DNA of 64,000 nt from Streptomyces olivaceoviridis (GCF_014650115.1 NZ_BMUI01000024.1:1-64000), one strand, 5' to 3'. Shown: positions 41,934 to 50,840, counted from the stretch's first letter. Numbers and translations: made by a program. Notes: generated by a model not told the origin, from the sequence alone.

Positions 41934-43760
41934 TTAGAACGCCGCCTCGTCCAGCTCCATCAGGTCCAGCTCGACGCCCGCGGCGACCTTGCGGGCGAGG
42001 GTGACGCCCGGCAGGACGTTCGCCGCGAAGAACTTCGCCGCGGCGATCTTGCCCGTGTAGAACGCCTTGTCCTTCGCCGAGGCCGTGGCCAGCTTCTCGG
42101 CGGCGATCGCGGCGCCCCGCAGGAGCAGGTAGCCGACGACGACGTCACCGGAGGCCATGAGCAGGCGGGTGGTGTTCAGGCCGACCTTGTAGATGTTCTT
42201 GGTGTCCTGCTCGGTGGCGGCGAGGTCGGTCAGCATCAGGCCGACGATCGCCTCCAGCTCCACGGCCGCCTTGGCCAGGTGCTCGCGGGCGCCGGCCAGC
42301 TCCTCGCCGCCGGTGCCGAGCGCCAGGAACTTCTTGATGTCCTCGGCGAGGGAGTTCAGCGCGGCGCCCTGGTTGCGGACGATCTTCCGGAAGAAGAAGT
42401 CCTGGCCCTGGATCGCCGTGGTGCCCTCGTACAGGGTGTCGATCTTGGAGTCCCGGATGTACTGCTCGATCGGGTACTCCTGGAGGAAGCCGGAGCCGCC
42501 GAAGGTCTGGAGCGACTGGGCGAGCTGCTCGTAGCCCTTCTCGGAGCCGTAGCCCTTGACGATGGGCAGCAGCAGGTCGTTCAGCGCGTGCTCGGCGGAG
42601 GCGTCCTCGCCGTTCGCCTCCTTGATCTGGATCGCGTCCTGGACCGAGGCGGTGTGGAGGACGAGGGCGCGCATGCCCTCCGCGTACGCCTTCTGCGTCA
42701 TCAGCGAGCGGCGCACATCGGGGTGGTGGGTGATGGTGACCTTGGGCGCGGTCTTGTCCATGAAATTGGCCAGGTCCGGGCCCTGGACGCGCTCCTTGGC
42801 GTACTCCAGCGCGTTGAGGTAGCCGGTGGACAGCGTGGAGATCGCCTTCGTGCCGACCATCATGCGGGCGAACTCGATGATGCGGAACATCTGGCGGATG
42901 CCGTCGTGCCTGTCGCCGATCAGCCAGCCCTTGGCGGGGTGCTTGTCGCCGAAGGTCATCTCGCACGTGTTGGACGCCTTCAGGCCCATCTTGTGCTCGA
43001 CGTTGGTCGCGTAGACGCCGTTGCGCTCGCCCAGCTCGCCGGTCTCGAAGTCGAAGGTGTACTTCGGGACGAGGAAGAGGGACAGGCCCTTGGTGCCGGG
43101 GCCGGCGCCCTCGGGACGCGCGAGCACGTAGTGGAGGATGTTCTCCGACATGTCGTGCTCACCGGAGGTGATGAAGCGCTTCACGCCCTCGATGTGCCAG
43201 GAGCCGTCCTCCTGCTGCACGGCCTTGGTGCGGCCGGCGCCGACGTCCGAGCCCGCGTCGGGCTCGGTGAGGACCATCGTCGAGCCCCACTGCTTCTCGA
43301 CGGCGATCTTGGCGATGTGCTTCTGGACCTCGTTGCCCTCCTCGAAGAGGATGCCGGCGAACGCGGGGCCGGAGGAGTACATCCACACGGCCGGGTTGGC
43401 GCCCAGGATCAGCTCGGCGTAGGCCCAGATCAGGGAGCGCGGCGAGGTGGTGCCGCCGATCTCCTCGGGCAGGCCGAGCCGCCAGTACTCGGAGTCCATG
43501 AAGGCCTGGTAGCTCTTCCTGAAGGACGCGGGCACGGGCGCGGTGTTGGTCTCCGGGTCGAAGACCGGCGGGTTGCGGTCGGCGTCGGCGAAGGACTCGG
43601 CCAGCTCGTTCTCGGAGAGGCGGGTCAGCTCCTCCAGGACGCTCTTGGCGGTCTCGACGTCCATCTCCTCGAACGGGCCGGTGCCGTACACCTTGTCGCG
43701 CCCCAGTACTTCGAAGAGGTTGAACTCGATGTCGCGGAGATTCGACTTGTAGTGCCCCAT
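41934..43760 (-). CDS. FadE-like acyl-CoA dehydrogenase
   Basis: A 608-residue FAD enzyme of the large actinobacterial class represented by M. tuberculosis FadE5; first oxidation of acyl-CoA in beta-oxidation, with broad chain length in that homologue. Visible: the flavin/substrate region TEPDAGSDVGAGRTKAV, MGLKASNTCEMTFGD, the helical C-terminal domain and the catalytic glutamate region LYEGTTAIQGQDF. A further C-terminal extension (about 480-608) is typical of this class. ATG at 43760 (MGHYKSN) is the conserved start, and a longer in-frame start is unlikely. Monocistronic, with an imperfect palindrome 47 bp upstream. Confidence 0.92.
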   Translation of the reverse strand: MGHYKSNLRDIEFNLFEVLGRDKVYGTGPFEEMDVETAKSVLEELTRLSENELAESFADADRNPPVFDPETNTAPVPASFRKSYQAFMDSEYWRLGLPEEIGGTTSPRSLIWAYAELILGANPAVWMYSSGPAFAGILFEEGNEVQKHIAKIAVEKQWGSTMVLTEPDAGSDVGAGRTKAVQQEDGSWHIEGVKRFITSGEHDMSENILHYVLARPEGAGPGTKGLSLFLVPKYTFDFETGELGERNGVYATNVEHKMGLKASNTCEMTFGDKHPAKGWLIGDRHDGIRQMFRIIEFARMMVGTKAISTLSTGYLNALEYAKERVQGPDLANFMDKTAPKVTITHHPDVRRSLMTQKAYAEGMRALVLHTASVQDAIQIKEANGEDASAEHALNDLLLPIVKGYGSEKGYEQLAQSLQTFGGSGFLQEYPIEQYIRDSKIDTLYEGTTAIQGQDFFFRKIVRNQGAALNSLAEDIKKFLALGTGGEELAGAREHLAKAAVELEAIVGLMLTDLAATEQDTKNIYKVGLNTTRLLMASGDVVVGYLLLRGAAIAAEKLATASAKDKAFYTGKIAAAKFFAANVLPGVTLARKVAAGVELDLMELDEAAF

Positions 43761-43806
43761 GGCGACGGCTCCGTAGAGGGATCGGCGAGGCACTTGCTCC
43801 TCGCAC

Positions 43807-43829
43807 CTAGTTCACATACCAACAAGTAG
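43807..43829. promoter_or_regulatory. imperfect inverted repeat upstream of the acyl-CoA dehydrogenase gene
   Basis: CTAGTTCACATACCAACAAGTAG on the plus strand is symmetrical only in its arms (CTAGTT...AAGTAG with one mismatch per arm). It is AT-rich compared with surroundings and sits at promoter distance from the gene on the minus strand. A fatty acid-responsive regulator site is possible. Confidence 0.4.
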
Positions 43830-43921
43830 CTCCGATGATGCTACCCGCCGGTAATAAGAAGCAACCCCGATCCGGGCATCTGTGACCCACCCCTCGCCCG
43901 GCGCTCAGTACTCTTACGCGC

Positions 43922-44404
43922 ATGTACGGATACGGCCAGCCCATGGACGGGGGTGCTGCCCAGCAGCAGTACGCCTCGTCGCAGCAGCAGATGCCGGGTG
44001 GTGCCGGCGGGTACGGGCAGCAGCCGCCGCTGTACCCCGAGCCGTCGCCGCCCTCGCTCGCGGACGCGGTGCGCGCCTTCACGACCGGGCAGATGTCCGC
44101 CGAGGACTTCCAGCAGATCTTCGCCACGTCGAAGGTGTACTGCCCGCGCGGCGACACCCCCGGCTTCCTGGCGCTGCACAACACCCAGCAGCCGGTGATC
44201 CCGATGTTCACCTCGCTGAAGGAGCTGCGCCGGTACGCCGGCAAGGAGTCCAAGTACTTCGTCATCACCGGCGCCGAGGTGATCGACCTGCTCCCGACCG
44301 GCTACGGCTTCGTCCTGGACATGGAGGGCGAGCACCGGATGGTCTTCGACGCGAAGGCCGTCGAGCAGATGGTCGACTTCGCGATGCGCCGCATGTACGG
44401 CTAG
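43922..44404 (+). CDS. SseB family protein
   Basis: A 160-residue protein. A Gln/Gly/Pro/Tyr-rich disordered N terminus (about 1-42) precedes an SseB N-terminal-type domain (LADAVRAFTTGQMSAEDFQQIFATSKVYCP..., LHNTQQPVIPMFTSLKELRRY). These proteins are common in Streptomyces, and their function is not known. TACTCT at 43909-43914 lies only 7 bases before the ATG and no ribosome-binding sequence is visible, so the mRNA is probably leaderless. A strong hairpin terminator follows. Confidence 0.85.
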   Translation: MYGYGQPMDGGAAQQQYASSQQQMPGGAGGYGQQPPLYPEPSPPSLADAVRAFTTGQMSAEDFQQIFATSKVYCPRGDTPGFLALHNTQQPVIPMFTSLKELRRYAGKESKYFVITGAEVIDLLPTGYGFVLDMEGEHRMVFDAKAVEQMVDFAMRRMYG

Positions 44405-44451
44405 ACGCCACTGCCGCGCGGACGGCGGTTGATCCGTGCCCGCGCACCGTG

Positions 44452-44477
44452 AGCCCGGAGGGAATGCCCTCCGGGCT
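44452..44477. terminator. terminator after the SseB gene
   Basis: AGCCCGGAGGG (44452-44462), loop AATG, CCCTCCGGGCT (44467-44477), then TTTCTCTG: a perfect 11-bp stem with a short pyrimidine tail. Confidence 0.9.
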
Positions 44478-44499
44478 TTCTCTGTTCTGGGTGGCAAGA

Positions 44500-44515
44500 A
44501 GTTCAACGCTCAACT
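44500..44515. promoter_or_regulatory. candidate operator upstream of the pirin gene
   Basis: AGTTCAACGCTCAACT, an imperfect 16-bp palindrome (AGTT.A.CG.T.AACT) 30 bp before the original pirin start codon. The half sites suggest a MarR- or TetR-like dimer, but no regulator gene adjoins it. Confidence 0.45.
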
Positions 44516-44544
44516 AAAGTGGGCGTACCAAGGAGGTACCCACC

Positions 44545-45262
44545 ATGCCTGCACACTTACATCATCGACGGCGTCTTCGACCACCATGACAGCAACGGTG
44601 GCGGCGGCACCATCACCAACGGCGACACCCAGTGGATGACCGCGGGCTCGGGCCTGCTGCACATCGAGGCCCCGCCGGAGTCCCTCGTCGTGTCCGGCGG
44701 CCTCTTCCACGGGCTCCAGCTGTGGGTGAACCTCCCCGCCAAGGACAAGATGATGGCCCCGCGCTACCAGGACATCCGCGGCGGCAACGTCCAGCTGCTC
44801 ACCACCCCCGACGGCGGCGCGCTGCTGCGTGTCATCGCCGGCGAGCTGGACGGCCACCAGGGCCCCGGCATCACCCACACCCCGATCACGATGATCCACG
44901 CGACCGTCGCCCCGGGCGCGGAGATCACCCTGCCGTGGCGCGAGGACTTCAACGGTCTGGCGTACGTCCTCGCGGGCCGCGGCAGCGTCGGTGCGGAGCG
45001 CCGCCCGATCCACCTGGGCCAGACGGCCGTCTTCGGCGCCGGCTCCTCGCTCACCGTCCGCGCGGACGAGAAGCAGGACTCGCACACCCCGGACCTGGAG
45101 GTCGTCCTCCTCGGCGGACAGCCCATCCGGGAGCCGATGGCCCACTACGGCCCGTTCGTCATGAACACCAAGGACGAACTGATGCAGGCCTTCGAGGACT
45201 TCCAGAAGGGCCGGCTCGGCAGCATCCCGGCGGTCCACGGGATGACCGAGGGCGGCATCTGA
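44545..45262 (+). pseudogene. pirin-family gene with out-of-frame 5' deletion
   Basis: Pirins are bicupin iron proteins of about 320 residues in Streptomyces. The body from TYIIDGVFDHHDSNGGGG to the C terminus is intact (LHIEAPPES, GLQLWVNLPAKDKM, ITLPWREDFNGLAYVLAG). The first 80 or so residues, with the metal-binding HPHRGFET region, are absent. An ideal ribosome site (AAGGAGGT, 44530-44537) and ATG at 44545 read MPA, exactly how Streptomyces pirins usually begin. The frame then goes directly into codons for the middle of the protein, but shifted, and stops after 14 residues. An internal deletion fusing codon 3 to the body would explain this. A frame from GTG 44519 is open but reads through the ribosome site. 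Confidence 0.75.
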
Positions 45263-45325
45263 CCGCTCCCCGGCGAAGGCGGCGGTCCGCGGACGACCCG
45301 CGGGGCGCCGCCGGCTCCCCCTGAC

Positions 45326-45352
45326 GACCCCGGCCGCACACCGGCCGGGGTC
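45326..45352. terminator. terminator after the pirin locus
   Basis: GACCCCGGCCG (45326-45336), 5-base loop, CGGCCGGGGTC (45342-45352): a perfect 11-bp stem, then a T-containing tail. Confidence 0.88.
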
Positions 45353-45419
45353 GGCGTCTTCTCACCCGCCCGGACCCGTGTCACAGGACAGTTCCGGTGC
45401 CCCGTGATCCGCTGGACGC

Positions 45420-46484
45420 GTGCAGTTCCTCCCTGTCGCCGTCCGCCGGTTCGCCGCCTGGTGTGTCGTGCTGCTGCTCGCCGCCGGGGTCGGATGGGTC
45501 GGTGTGCGGCTGTGCGCGGAGTTCCGTACGGCCGTCACACCGGTGCTGCTCGCCCTGCTCGGGACCGCGCTGCTCGGGCCGCTGTACCGGCAGCTGGTGC
45601 GGGCGGGGGTGCAGACGTCGGTGGCGGCCGGGCTCACCTGCGTCGCCGTCGTGGCCGTCGTCGGCGGTGCCGTGTACATCGTCGTCGCCGCGCTCGTCGA
45701 CACCGGCGCGGAGATCCTCGCCTCGCTGCGGCACGCGGCCAAGGGGGTCGCACGGCACTTCGGCGCCGCCGGGACGAGTCTGGACGACCTCGCCGCCAAC
45801 GCCCGGCAACTGCTGGGCAAGTTCGGCAGCACCGCCGCGTCCAACGTCATCAGCGGCGTCAGCGTCGTCGCCGAGTCCATCGCCATGGCCGTGCTCGCCC
45901 TGCTGCTCGTCTTCTTCTTCCTGCGCGACTCCCACCGCGCCATGGCCGGCCTGCGCTCGCTCGCGCCCGGCGGCAGCGCCGAGCTCCTGGAGGCCATCGC
46001 CCGGCGGTCCTTCGCCGCGGTGGAGGGCTTCATGCGCGGCACGACCTTCATCGCGCTCATCGACGCCCTGTGCATCACCGTCGGCCTGCTGATCCTGCGC
46101 GTGCCCGGTGCGATCGGGCTCGGCGCGCTCGTCTTCGTCGGCGCCTACATCCCCTACCTCGGCGCCTTCCTCTCCGGCGCGGTGGCCGTGCTGGTCGCCC
46201 TCGCCGACCGGGGCTTCGTCATCGCGCTGTGGGTGCTCGGGGTGGTGCTGGCGGTGCAGGTGCTGGAGGGGCATGTGCTGCAACCGGTGATCCAGAGCCG
46301 GACCGTGCAGATGCACCCGGCCGTGGTGATGGTGACGATCACCGCGGGCGCCTCCGTCGCGGGCGTCCTCGGCATGCTCCTCGCCGTCCCGCTGACCGCG
46401 GCGGCCTTCGGGGCCGTCCAGGAGCTGCGGGGGCGTCAGGCCACCTCCTCCGACGCGCCGGCCCCGGAGCCCCCCGGTTCGTAG
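45420..46484 (+). CDS. AI-2E family transporter (PerM-like membrane protein)
   Basis: A 354-residue polytopic protein of the AI-2E/PerM family, with about eight hydrophobic segments, a soluble insertion near residues 95-140 and the family signature around GALVFVGAYIPYLGAFLSG (about residue 240) and HVLQPVIQSRTVQMHP (about residue 285). Members include autoinducer-2 exporters and Na+/H+ antiporters; the substrate cannot be decided here. GTG at 45420 has a weak CTGGA upstream. Its 3' end overlaps the convergent SpoIIE-type gene by 49 bp, so the two cannot be separately terminated in between. Confidence 0.9.
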   Translation: MQFLPVAVRRFAAWCVVLLLAAGVGWVGVRLCAEFRTAVTPVLLALLGTALLGPLYRQLVRAGVQTSVAAGLTCVAVVAVVGGAVYIVVAALVDTGAEILASLRHAAKGVARHFGAAGTSLDDLAANARQLLGKFGSTAASNVISGVSVVAESIAMAVLALLLVFFFLRDSHRAMAGLRSLAPGGSAELLEAIARRSFAAVEGFMRGTTFIALIDALCITVGLLILRVPGAIGLGALVFVGAYIPYLGAFLSGAVAVLVALADRGFVIALWVLGVVLAVQVLEGHVLQPVIQSRTVQMHPAVVMVTITAGASVAGVLGMLLAVPLTAAAFGAVQELRGRQATSSDAPAPEPPGS

Positions 46485-48586
46485 AGCTCGAACCAGATGC
46501 TCTTGCCCTCGCCCCGCGGGTCCACCCCCCAGCCGTCCGCGAGGAGTTCGATCAGCATCAGGCCGCGCCCGGAGGAGGCCAGTTCACCGGGGCGGCGCTT
46601 GTGCGGGAGGTCGTCGCCGGTGTCGAAGACCTCCACCCGCAGCCGCCGCCCGGTGCCCTCACCCATGACCTCCGCGAGCAGCAGCGCGTCGGCGTCCGTG
46701 TGCACCAGCACGTTGGTGACCATCTCCGAGACCAGCAGCACCGCCGAGTCCACCTGCTCGGCCGCCGCCCAGTCGTGCAGCAGCCCGCGCAGGTGCTGGC
46801 GGGCCTCGGCGATCCGCTCCGGCTCGTCCTGCGCCACCGACAGCAGTGTGCGCCGTACCGCCGGCCGTACCGCGACGGTGCCGCCGCACTCGCTGCCCTC
46901 CCCCGGCCGGCACAGCAGCAACAGCGCGATGTCGTCCTCACGGCGGTCGGCCAGCGGGCCGGTGGTGTGGTGCGAGGACGGCCCGTGCACCCCCTGCACC
47001 AGCGCGTCGGCCAGCGACTCCAGGTCGCCCTCGTGGTCCTCCAGGATCGCCCGCAGCCGGCGCCAGCCGCTCTCCATGTCGTGCCCGCCGGTCTCGATCA
47101 GGCCGTCGGTGCACAGCATCAGCGTCTCGCCGGGTTCTAGCGTGAACCGGGTCGTCGGGTAGTCGGCGTCCGGGTCGAGGCCCAGCGGCAGCCCGCCCGC
47201 CGTCGGCCGCGTCATCACCGTGCCGTCCGTCATCCGGATCACCGGGTCGGGGTGCCCGGCGCGGGCGATCTCCAGCCGGCCGGTCGGCGGGTCGGCCTCC
47301 ACGTACAGGCAGGTCGCGAAGCGGAGGTCGGCCAGCGCGTCCTCCCCGGCGTCCTGGGTGAGGCCGTGCAGGAAGCGGGAGGCGCGGGTGAGGACCGCGT
47401 CCGGGCGGTGCCCCTCGGAGGCGTAGGCGCGCAGCGCGATCCGCAGCTGGCCCATCAGGCCGGCCGCGCGCACGTCATGGCCCTGGACGTCCCCGATGAC
47501 CAGCGCGAAGCGGCCGGAGGGCAGCGGGATCATGTCGTACCAGTCGCCGCCGACCTGGAGTCCGCCGCCGGTCGGGATGTACCGGGCGGCCACCCGCATC
47601 CCGGGGACCTCGGGGCCGAGCGAGGGCAGCATGGAGCGCTGGAGGCCCTCCGTCAGCTCCCGCGCGGACTCGGCGGCACCGGCCCGGGACAGCGCCTGGG
47701 CGAGCATCCGGGCGACCGTCGTCAGGACCGCGCGCTCGTCCGGGGTGAACGCCACCGGATAGGTGAAGGCGGCCATCCAGGCGCCCATCGTGCGCCCGCC
47801 CGCCGTCAGTGGCAGGAACGCCCAGGAGCGGCGCCCGAAGTGCCGGGCGAGCGGCCAGGTCGCCGGGTAGCGGTCCCGGTATTCCTCGGGTGAGGACAGG
47901 TACACCGCACGGCCCGTGCGGACGACCTCGGCCGCCGGATAGTCGGTGGCCAGCGGCATGTTCGAGAAGGGGCCCATGTCGGCGGGGGTGTGTCCGTGCT
48001 GCCCGGTGATCGTCAGCCGGTCGCCCTCGACGCCGAACACCACGAGCCCGTCCGGCGAGAACCCCGGCATCGACAGGGCGCCCGCGACCCGCAGCACCTC
48101 CGCCGTGGACCGGGCCTCCGCCAGCGCCCGGCCCGCGTCCAGCAGGAACGCCTCCCGGGAGCGCCGCCAGTCCCCGGTGACCGCGCTGCGGCCGGCCGCC
48201 GTGCCCGGGGTCGGCTCGGTCACCTCCTGGAGGGTGCCGATCAGCTCGTACGTATGCCGCTCGGGGTCGAAGGACGGCTTCGACCGGCTGCGGACGACCC
48301 GCAGGATGCTGCCGTCCCCGTCCATGATCCGGATGCGCACCTCGGCGAGGGTGCCCTCGGCGACGGCCAGCCGCACCACGCCGGTGATCTCGTTCCAGTC
48401 GACCGGATGGAAGCGGGCCCGGGTCTGCGCCTCCGTGAGGGTGGCCGGCTCCGCGGGAAGGCCGAGCAGCCGCGCCGCCTCCGCGTCGACGGTGACCAGC
48501 CCGGTGTCCGTGTCCCAGTGCCAGAGCCCGGTCGCCAGGGCGGCGAGGACGTCCTCCACGGAGGGCAGTGGCTCACCTGTGCGCAT
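46436..48586 (-). CDS. multidomain SpoIIE/PP2C phosphatase (PAS-GAF-PP2C-HATPase)
   Basis: A 716-residue regulator combining sensor, phosphatase and anti-sigma-like kinase domains. Domains in order are: PAS (about 12-120, TGLWHWDTDTGLVTVD); GAF (about 150-300); a PP2C SpoIIE domain (about 320-545, GGDWYDMIPLPSGRFALVIGDVQGHD supplies metal Asp residues, and LMLCTDGLIE the distal one); and a C-terminal GHKL ATPase domain (about 580-705, VSEMVTNVLVHTDADA and SSGRGLMLIELLADGWGV). This resembles partner-switching modules that act on anti-anti-sigma factors. No sigma or STAS gene is adjacent, so the partner lies elsewhere. Convergent overlap with the permease gene. Confidence 0.92.
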   Translation of the reverse strand: MRTGEPLPSVEDVLAALATGLWHWDTDTGLVTVDAEAARLLGLPAEPATLTEAQTRARFHPVDWNEITGVVRLAVAEGTLAEVRIRIMDGDGSILRVVRSRSKPSFDPERHTYELIGTLQEVTEPTPGTAAGRSAVTGDWRRSREAFLLDAGRALAEARSTAEVLRVAGALSMPGFSPDGLVVFGVEGDRLTITGQHGHTPADMGPFSNMPLATDYPAAEVVRTGRAVYLSSPEEYRDRYPATWPLARHFGRRSWAFLPLTAGGRTMGAWMAAFTYPVAFTPDERAVLTTVARMLAQALSRAGAAESARELTEGLQRSMLPSLGPEVPGMRVAARYIPTGGGLQVGGDWYDMIPLPSGRFALVIGDVQGHDVRAAGLMGQLRIALRAYASEGHRPDAVLTRASRFLHGLTQDAGEDALADLRFATCLYVEADPPTGRLEIARAGHPDPVIRMTDGTVMTRPTAGGLPLGLDPDADYPTTRFTLEPGETLMLCTDGLIETGGHDMESGWRRLRAILEDHEGDLESLADALVQGVHGPSSHHTTGPLADRREDDIALLLLCRPGEGSECGGTVAVRPAVRRTLLSVAQDEPERIAEARQHLRGLLHDWAAAEQVDSAVLLVSEMVTNVLVHTDADALLLAEVMGEGTGRRLRVEVFDTGDDLPHKRRPGELASSGRGLMLIELLADGWGVDPRGEGKSIWFELYEPGGSGAGASEEVA

Positions 48587-48748
48587 TGCCCCACTTTATG
48601 GAGAGGTGTGCGAAGCCTGCCACCGTAGGCGGGCGAGCGGTACGGGCGGTAATGGTGGGAGCCGATCTTGGGGTGCCCGGTACCCTTGGGATGGCCTAGG
48701 CCGTACCCGCCTGGCGACACCCGATCCGCAAAGACTGGATGAACGACG

Positions 48749-50512
48749 ATGCATCGGTACAGGTCCCACACCTGCGGCCAGCTCCGCGCCTCTGACGTCG
48801 GCACCGACGTCCGGCTGAGTGGCTGGCTGCACAATCGGCGCGACCTGGGCGGCATCCTCTTCATCGATCTCCGTGACCACTACGGCATCACGCAGCTGGT
48901 CGCGCGCCCGGGCACCCCGGCGTACGAGGCCCTGGACAAGATCTCCAAGGAGTCCTCGGTCCGTGTCGACGGCCGCGTTGTTTCACGTGGAACCGAGAAC
49001 GTGAACCCCGACCTGCCCACCGGCGAGATCGAGGTCGAGGTCGCCGAGGTCGAGCTGCTCGGCGCGGCGCAGCCCCTGCCCTTCACCATCAACACCGAGG
49101 ACGGGGTCAACGAGGAGCGGCGCCTGGAGTACCGCTTCCTGGACCTGCGCCGCGAGCGCATGCACCGCAACATCATGCTGCGCACGTCCGTGATCTCCGC
49201 GATCCGCCAGAAGATGGCGGCGATGGGCTTCAACGAGATGGCGACGCCGATCCTGTCCGCCACCTCCCCCGAGGGCGCCCGCGACTACGTGGTCCCCTCC
49301 CGTGTGCACCCGGGCAAGTTCTACGCGCTGCCGCAGGCGCCGCAGCAGTTCAAGCAGCTGCTGATGATCTCCGGCTTCGACCGCTACTTCCAGATCGCGC
49401 CCTGCTTCCGTGACGAGGACGCCCGCGCCGACCGCTCGCCCGGCGAGTTCTACCAGCTCGACGTGGAGATGAGCTTCGTCGAGCAGGAGGACGTCTTCCA
49501 GCCGATCGAGAAGCTCATGACGGAGCTGTTCGAGGAGTTCGGAGGCGGCCGTCACGTCACCTCTCCGTTCCCCCGTATCCCGTTCCGCGAGGCGATGCTG
49601 AAGTACGGCTCGGACAAGCCGGACCTGCGCGCCAAGCTGGAGCTGGTCGACATCACCGACGTCTTCGAGGGCTCGGAGTTCAAGGCCTTCGCGGGCAAGC
49701 ACGTGCGCGCGCTGCCGGTGCCGGACGTCTCCGCGCAGCCCCGCAAGTTCTTCGACCAGCTCGGTGAGTACGCCGTCGAGCAGGGTGCCAAGGGCCTGGC
49801 CTGGGTGCGCGTGGCCGAGGACGGCTCGCTCTCCGGCCCGATCGCGAAGTTCCTCACCGAGGCGAACGTCGCCGAGCTGACCAAGCGCCTCTCCCTGGCC
49901 CCCGGCCACGCCGTCTTCTTCGGCGCCGGCGAGTACGACGAGGTCTCGAAGATCATGGGCGCGGTCCGTGTGGAGGCGGCCAAGCGTGCCGGCCACTTCG
50001 AGGACGGCGTGTTCCGGTTCTGCTGGATCGTCGACTTCCCGATGTACGAGAAGGACGAGGAGACCGGCGGGATCGACTTCTCCCACAACCCCTTCTCGAT
50101 GCCGCAGGGCGGCCTGGAGGCCCTCCAGACCCAGGACCCGCTGGACGTCCTGGGCTGGCAGTACGACATCGTCTGCAACGGCGTCGAGCTGTCCTCCGGC
50201 GCGATCCGGAACCACGACCCGGAGATCATGCTCAAGGCCTTCGAGATCGCGGGCTACGACCGGGAGACCGTCGAGGAGAAGTTCGCGGGCATGCTGCGCG
50301 CGTTCCGCTTCGGCGCCCCGCCGCACGGTGGCATCGCCCCGGGTGTGGACCGGATCGTCATGCTCCTCGCGGACGAGCCCAACATCCGCGAGACGATCGC
50401 CTTCCCGCTCAACGGCAACGCCCAGGACCTGATGATGGGCGCCCCGACCGAGCTGGACGAGTCCCGCCTGCGCGAGCTGCACCTGACCATCCGGAAGCCG
50501 CAGCCGAAGTAA
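48749..50512 (+). CDS. aspS: aspartyl-tRNA synthetase
   Basis: Class II synthetase charging tRNA-Asp, 587 residues, normal bacterial length with an N-terminal OB-fold anticodon domain (about 1-105), catalytic core and bacterial GAD insertion. Motif 2 reads FRDEDARADRSPGEFYQLD and motif 3 GGIAPGVDRIVML near residue 535. An almost perfect parS sequence lies within codons for residues 78-82 (VVSRGTE area). It is monocistronic and followed by a long hairpin. Essential housekeeping gene. Confidence 0.98.
   Translation: MHRYRSHTCGQLRASDVGTDVRLSGWLHNRRDLGGILFIDLRDHYGITQLVARPGTPAYEALDKISKESSVRVDGRVVSRGTENVNPDLPTGEIEVEVAEVELLGAAQPLPFTINTEDGVNEERRLEYRFLDLRRERMHRNIMLRTSVISAIRQKMAAMGFNEMATPILSATSPEGARDYVVPSRVHPGKFYALPQAPQQFKQLLMISGFDRYFQIAPCFRDEDARADRSPGEFYQLDVEMSFVEQEDVFQPIEKLMTELFEEFGGGRHVTSPFPRIPFREAMLKYGSDKPDLRAKLELVDITDVFEGSEFKAFAGKHVRALPVPDVSAQPRKFFDQLGEYAVEQGAKGLAWVRVAEDGSLSGPIAKFLTEANVAELTKRLSLAPGHAVFFGAGEYDEVSKIMGAVRVEAAKRAGHFEDGVFRFCWIVDFPMYEKDEETGGIDFSHNPFSMPQGGLEALQTQDPLDVLGWQYDIVCNGVELSSGAIRNHDPEIMLKAFEIAGYDRETVEEKFAGMLRAFRFGAPPHGGIAPGVDRIVMLLADEPNIRETIAFPLNGNAQDLMMGAPTELDESRLRELHLTIRKPQPK
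48980..48993. promoter_or_regulatory. parS-like site inside aspS
   Basis: GTTTCACGTGGAAC: one base different from the Streptomyces parS consensus GTTTCACGTGAAAC. Unusual codons for this genome (GTT TCA CGT GGA) are used to spell it, consistent with selection for the DNA site. Confidence 0.78.
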
Positions 50513-50533
50513 GCAACCGGGAATTCCCCGGCC

Positions 50534-50579
50534 GTGCGCGCCGATCCGTCCTGACCCGCTCCGGACGATCGGCGCGCAC
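50534..50579. terminator. terminator after aspS
   Basis: GTGCGCGCCGATC (50534-50546) pairs with GATCGGCGCGCAC (50567-50579); the 13-bp stem is extended by CCGTCC/GGAC pairing in the loop. Confidence 0.85.
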
Positions 50580-50840
50580 AGCCGTCTCCGGGCCCGGTGA
50601 CAGCTTCCGCTCCTACGGTCCCGGCCCATGACAGACGGACGACGACACCACCGCGGACCTCTGTTACATGGGCGGCGGAGGCGGTGGCCCGGCCCCGACC
50701 GGCACCCCGACGGCAACCCCGACCGGTACGCCCACGGGCGCGCCTCCGTCGTACGACCGCAAGCGCGTCGCCGTGGTGTGCGGGCCCGGCTCATCCTGGG
50801 CGTGGCCCCGGACGAGACGCACGACGGCGGCTGATCCGGT
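50580..50840. other. region without a convincing gene; possible gene relic
   Basis: Two overlapping short frames are open here. ATG at 50628 gives 68 residues rich in Arg/His/Pro, typical of an antisense or shifted frame. In the next frame the codons from 50638 spell DDDTTADLCYM followed by PT-rich repeats, but they lack a start codon; a one-base shift after ATG-ACA-GAC would join them. This could be a frameshifted remnant. No ribosome site is visible. Confidence 0.35.

Noticed and set aside
44519..45262. Functional short pirin translated from GTG 44519
   Set aside because: This frame would start upstream of the AAGGAGGT ribosome site and read through it as codons; there is no ribosome site before the GTG, and the metal-binding N-terminal cupin half is missing.
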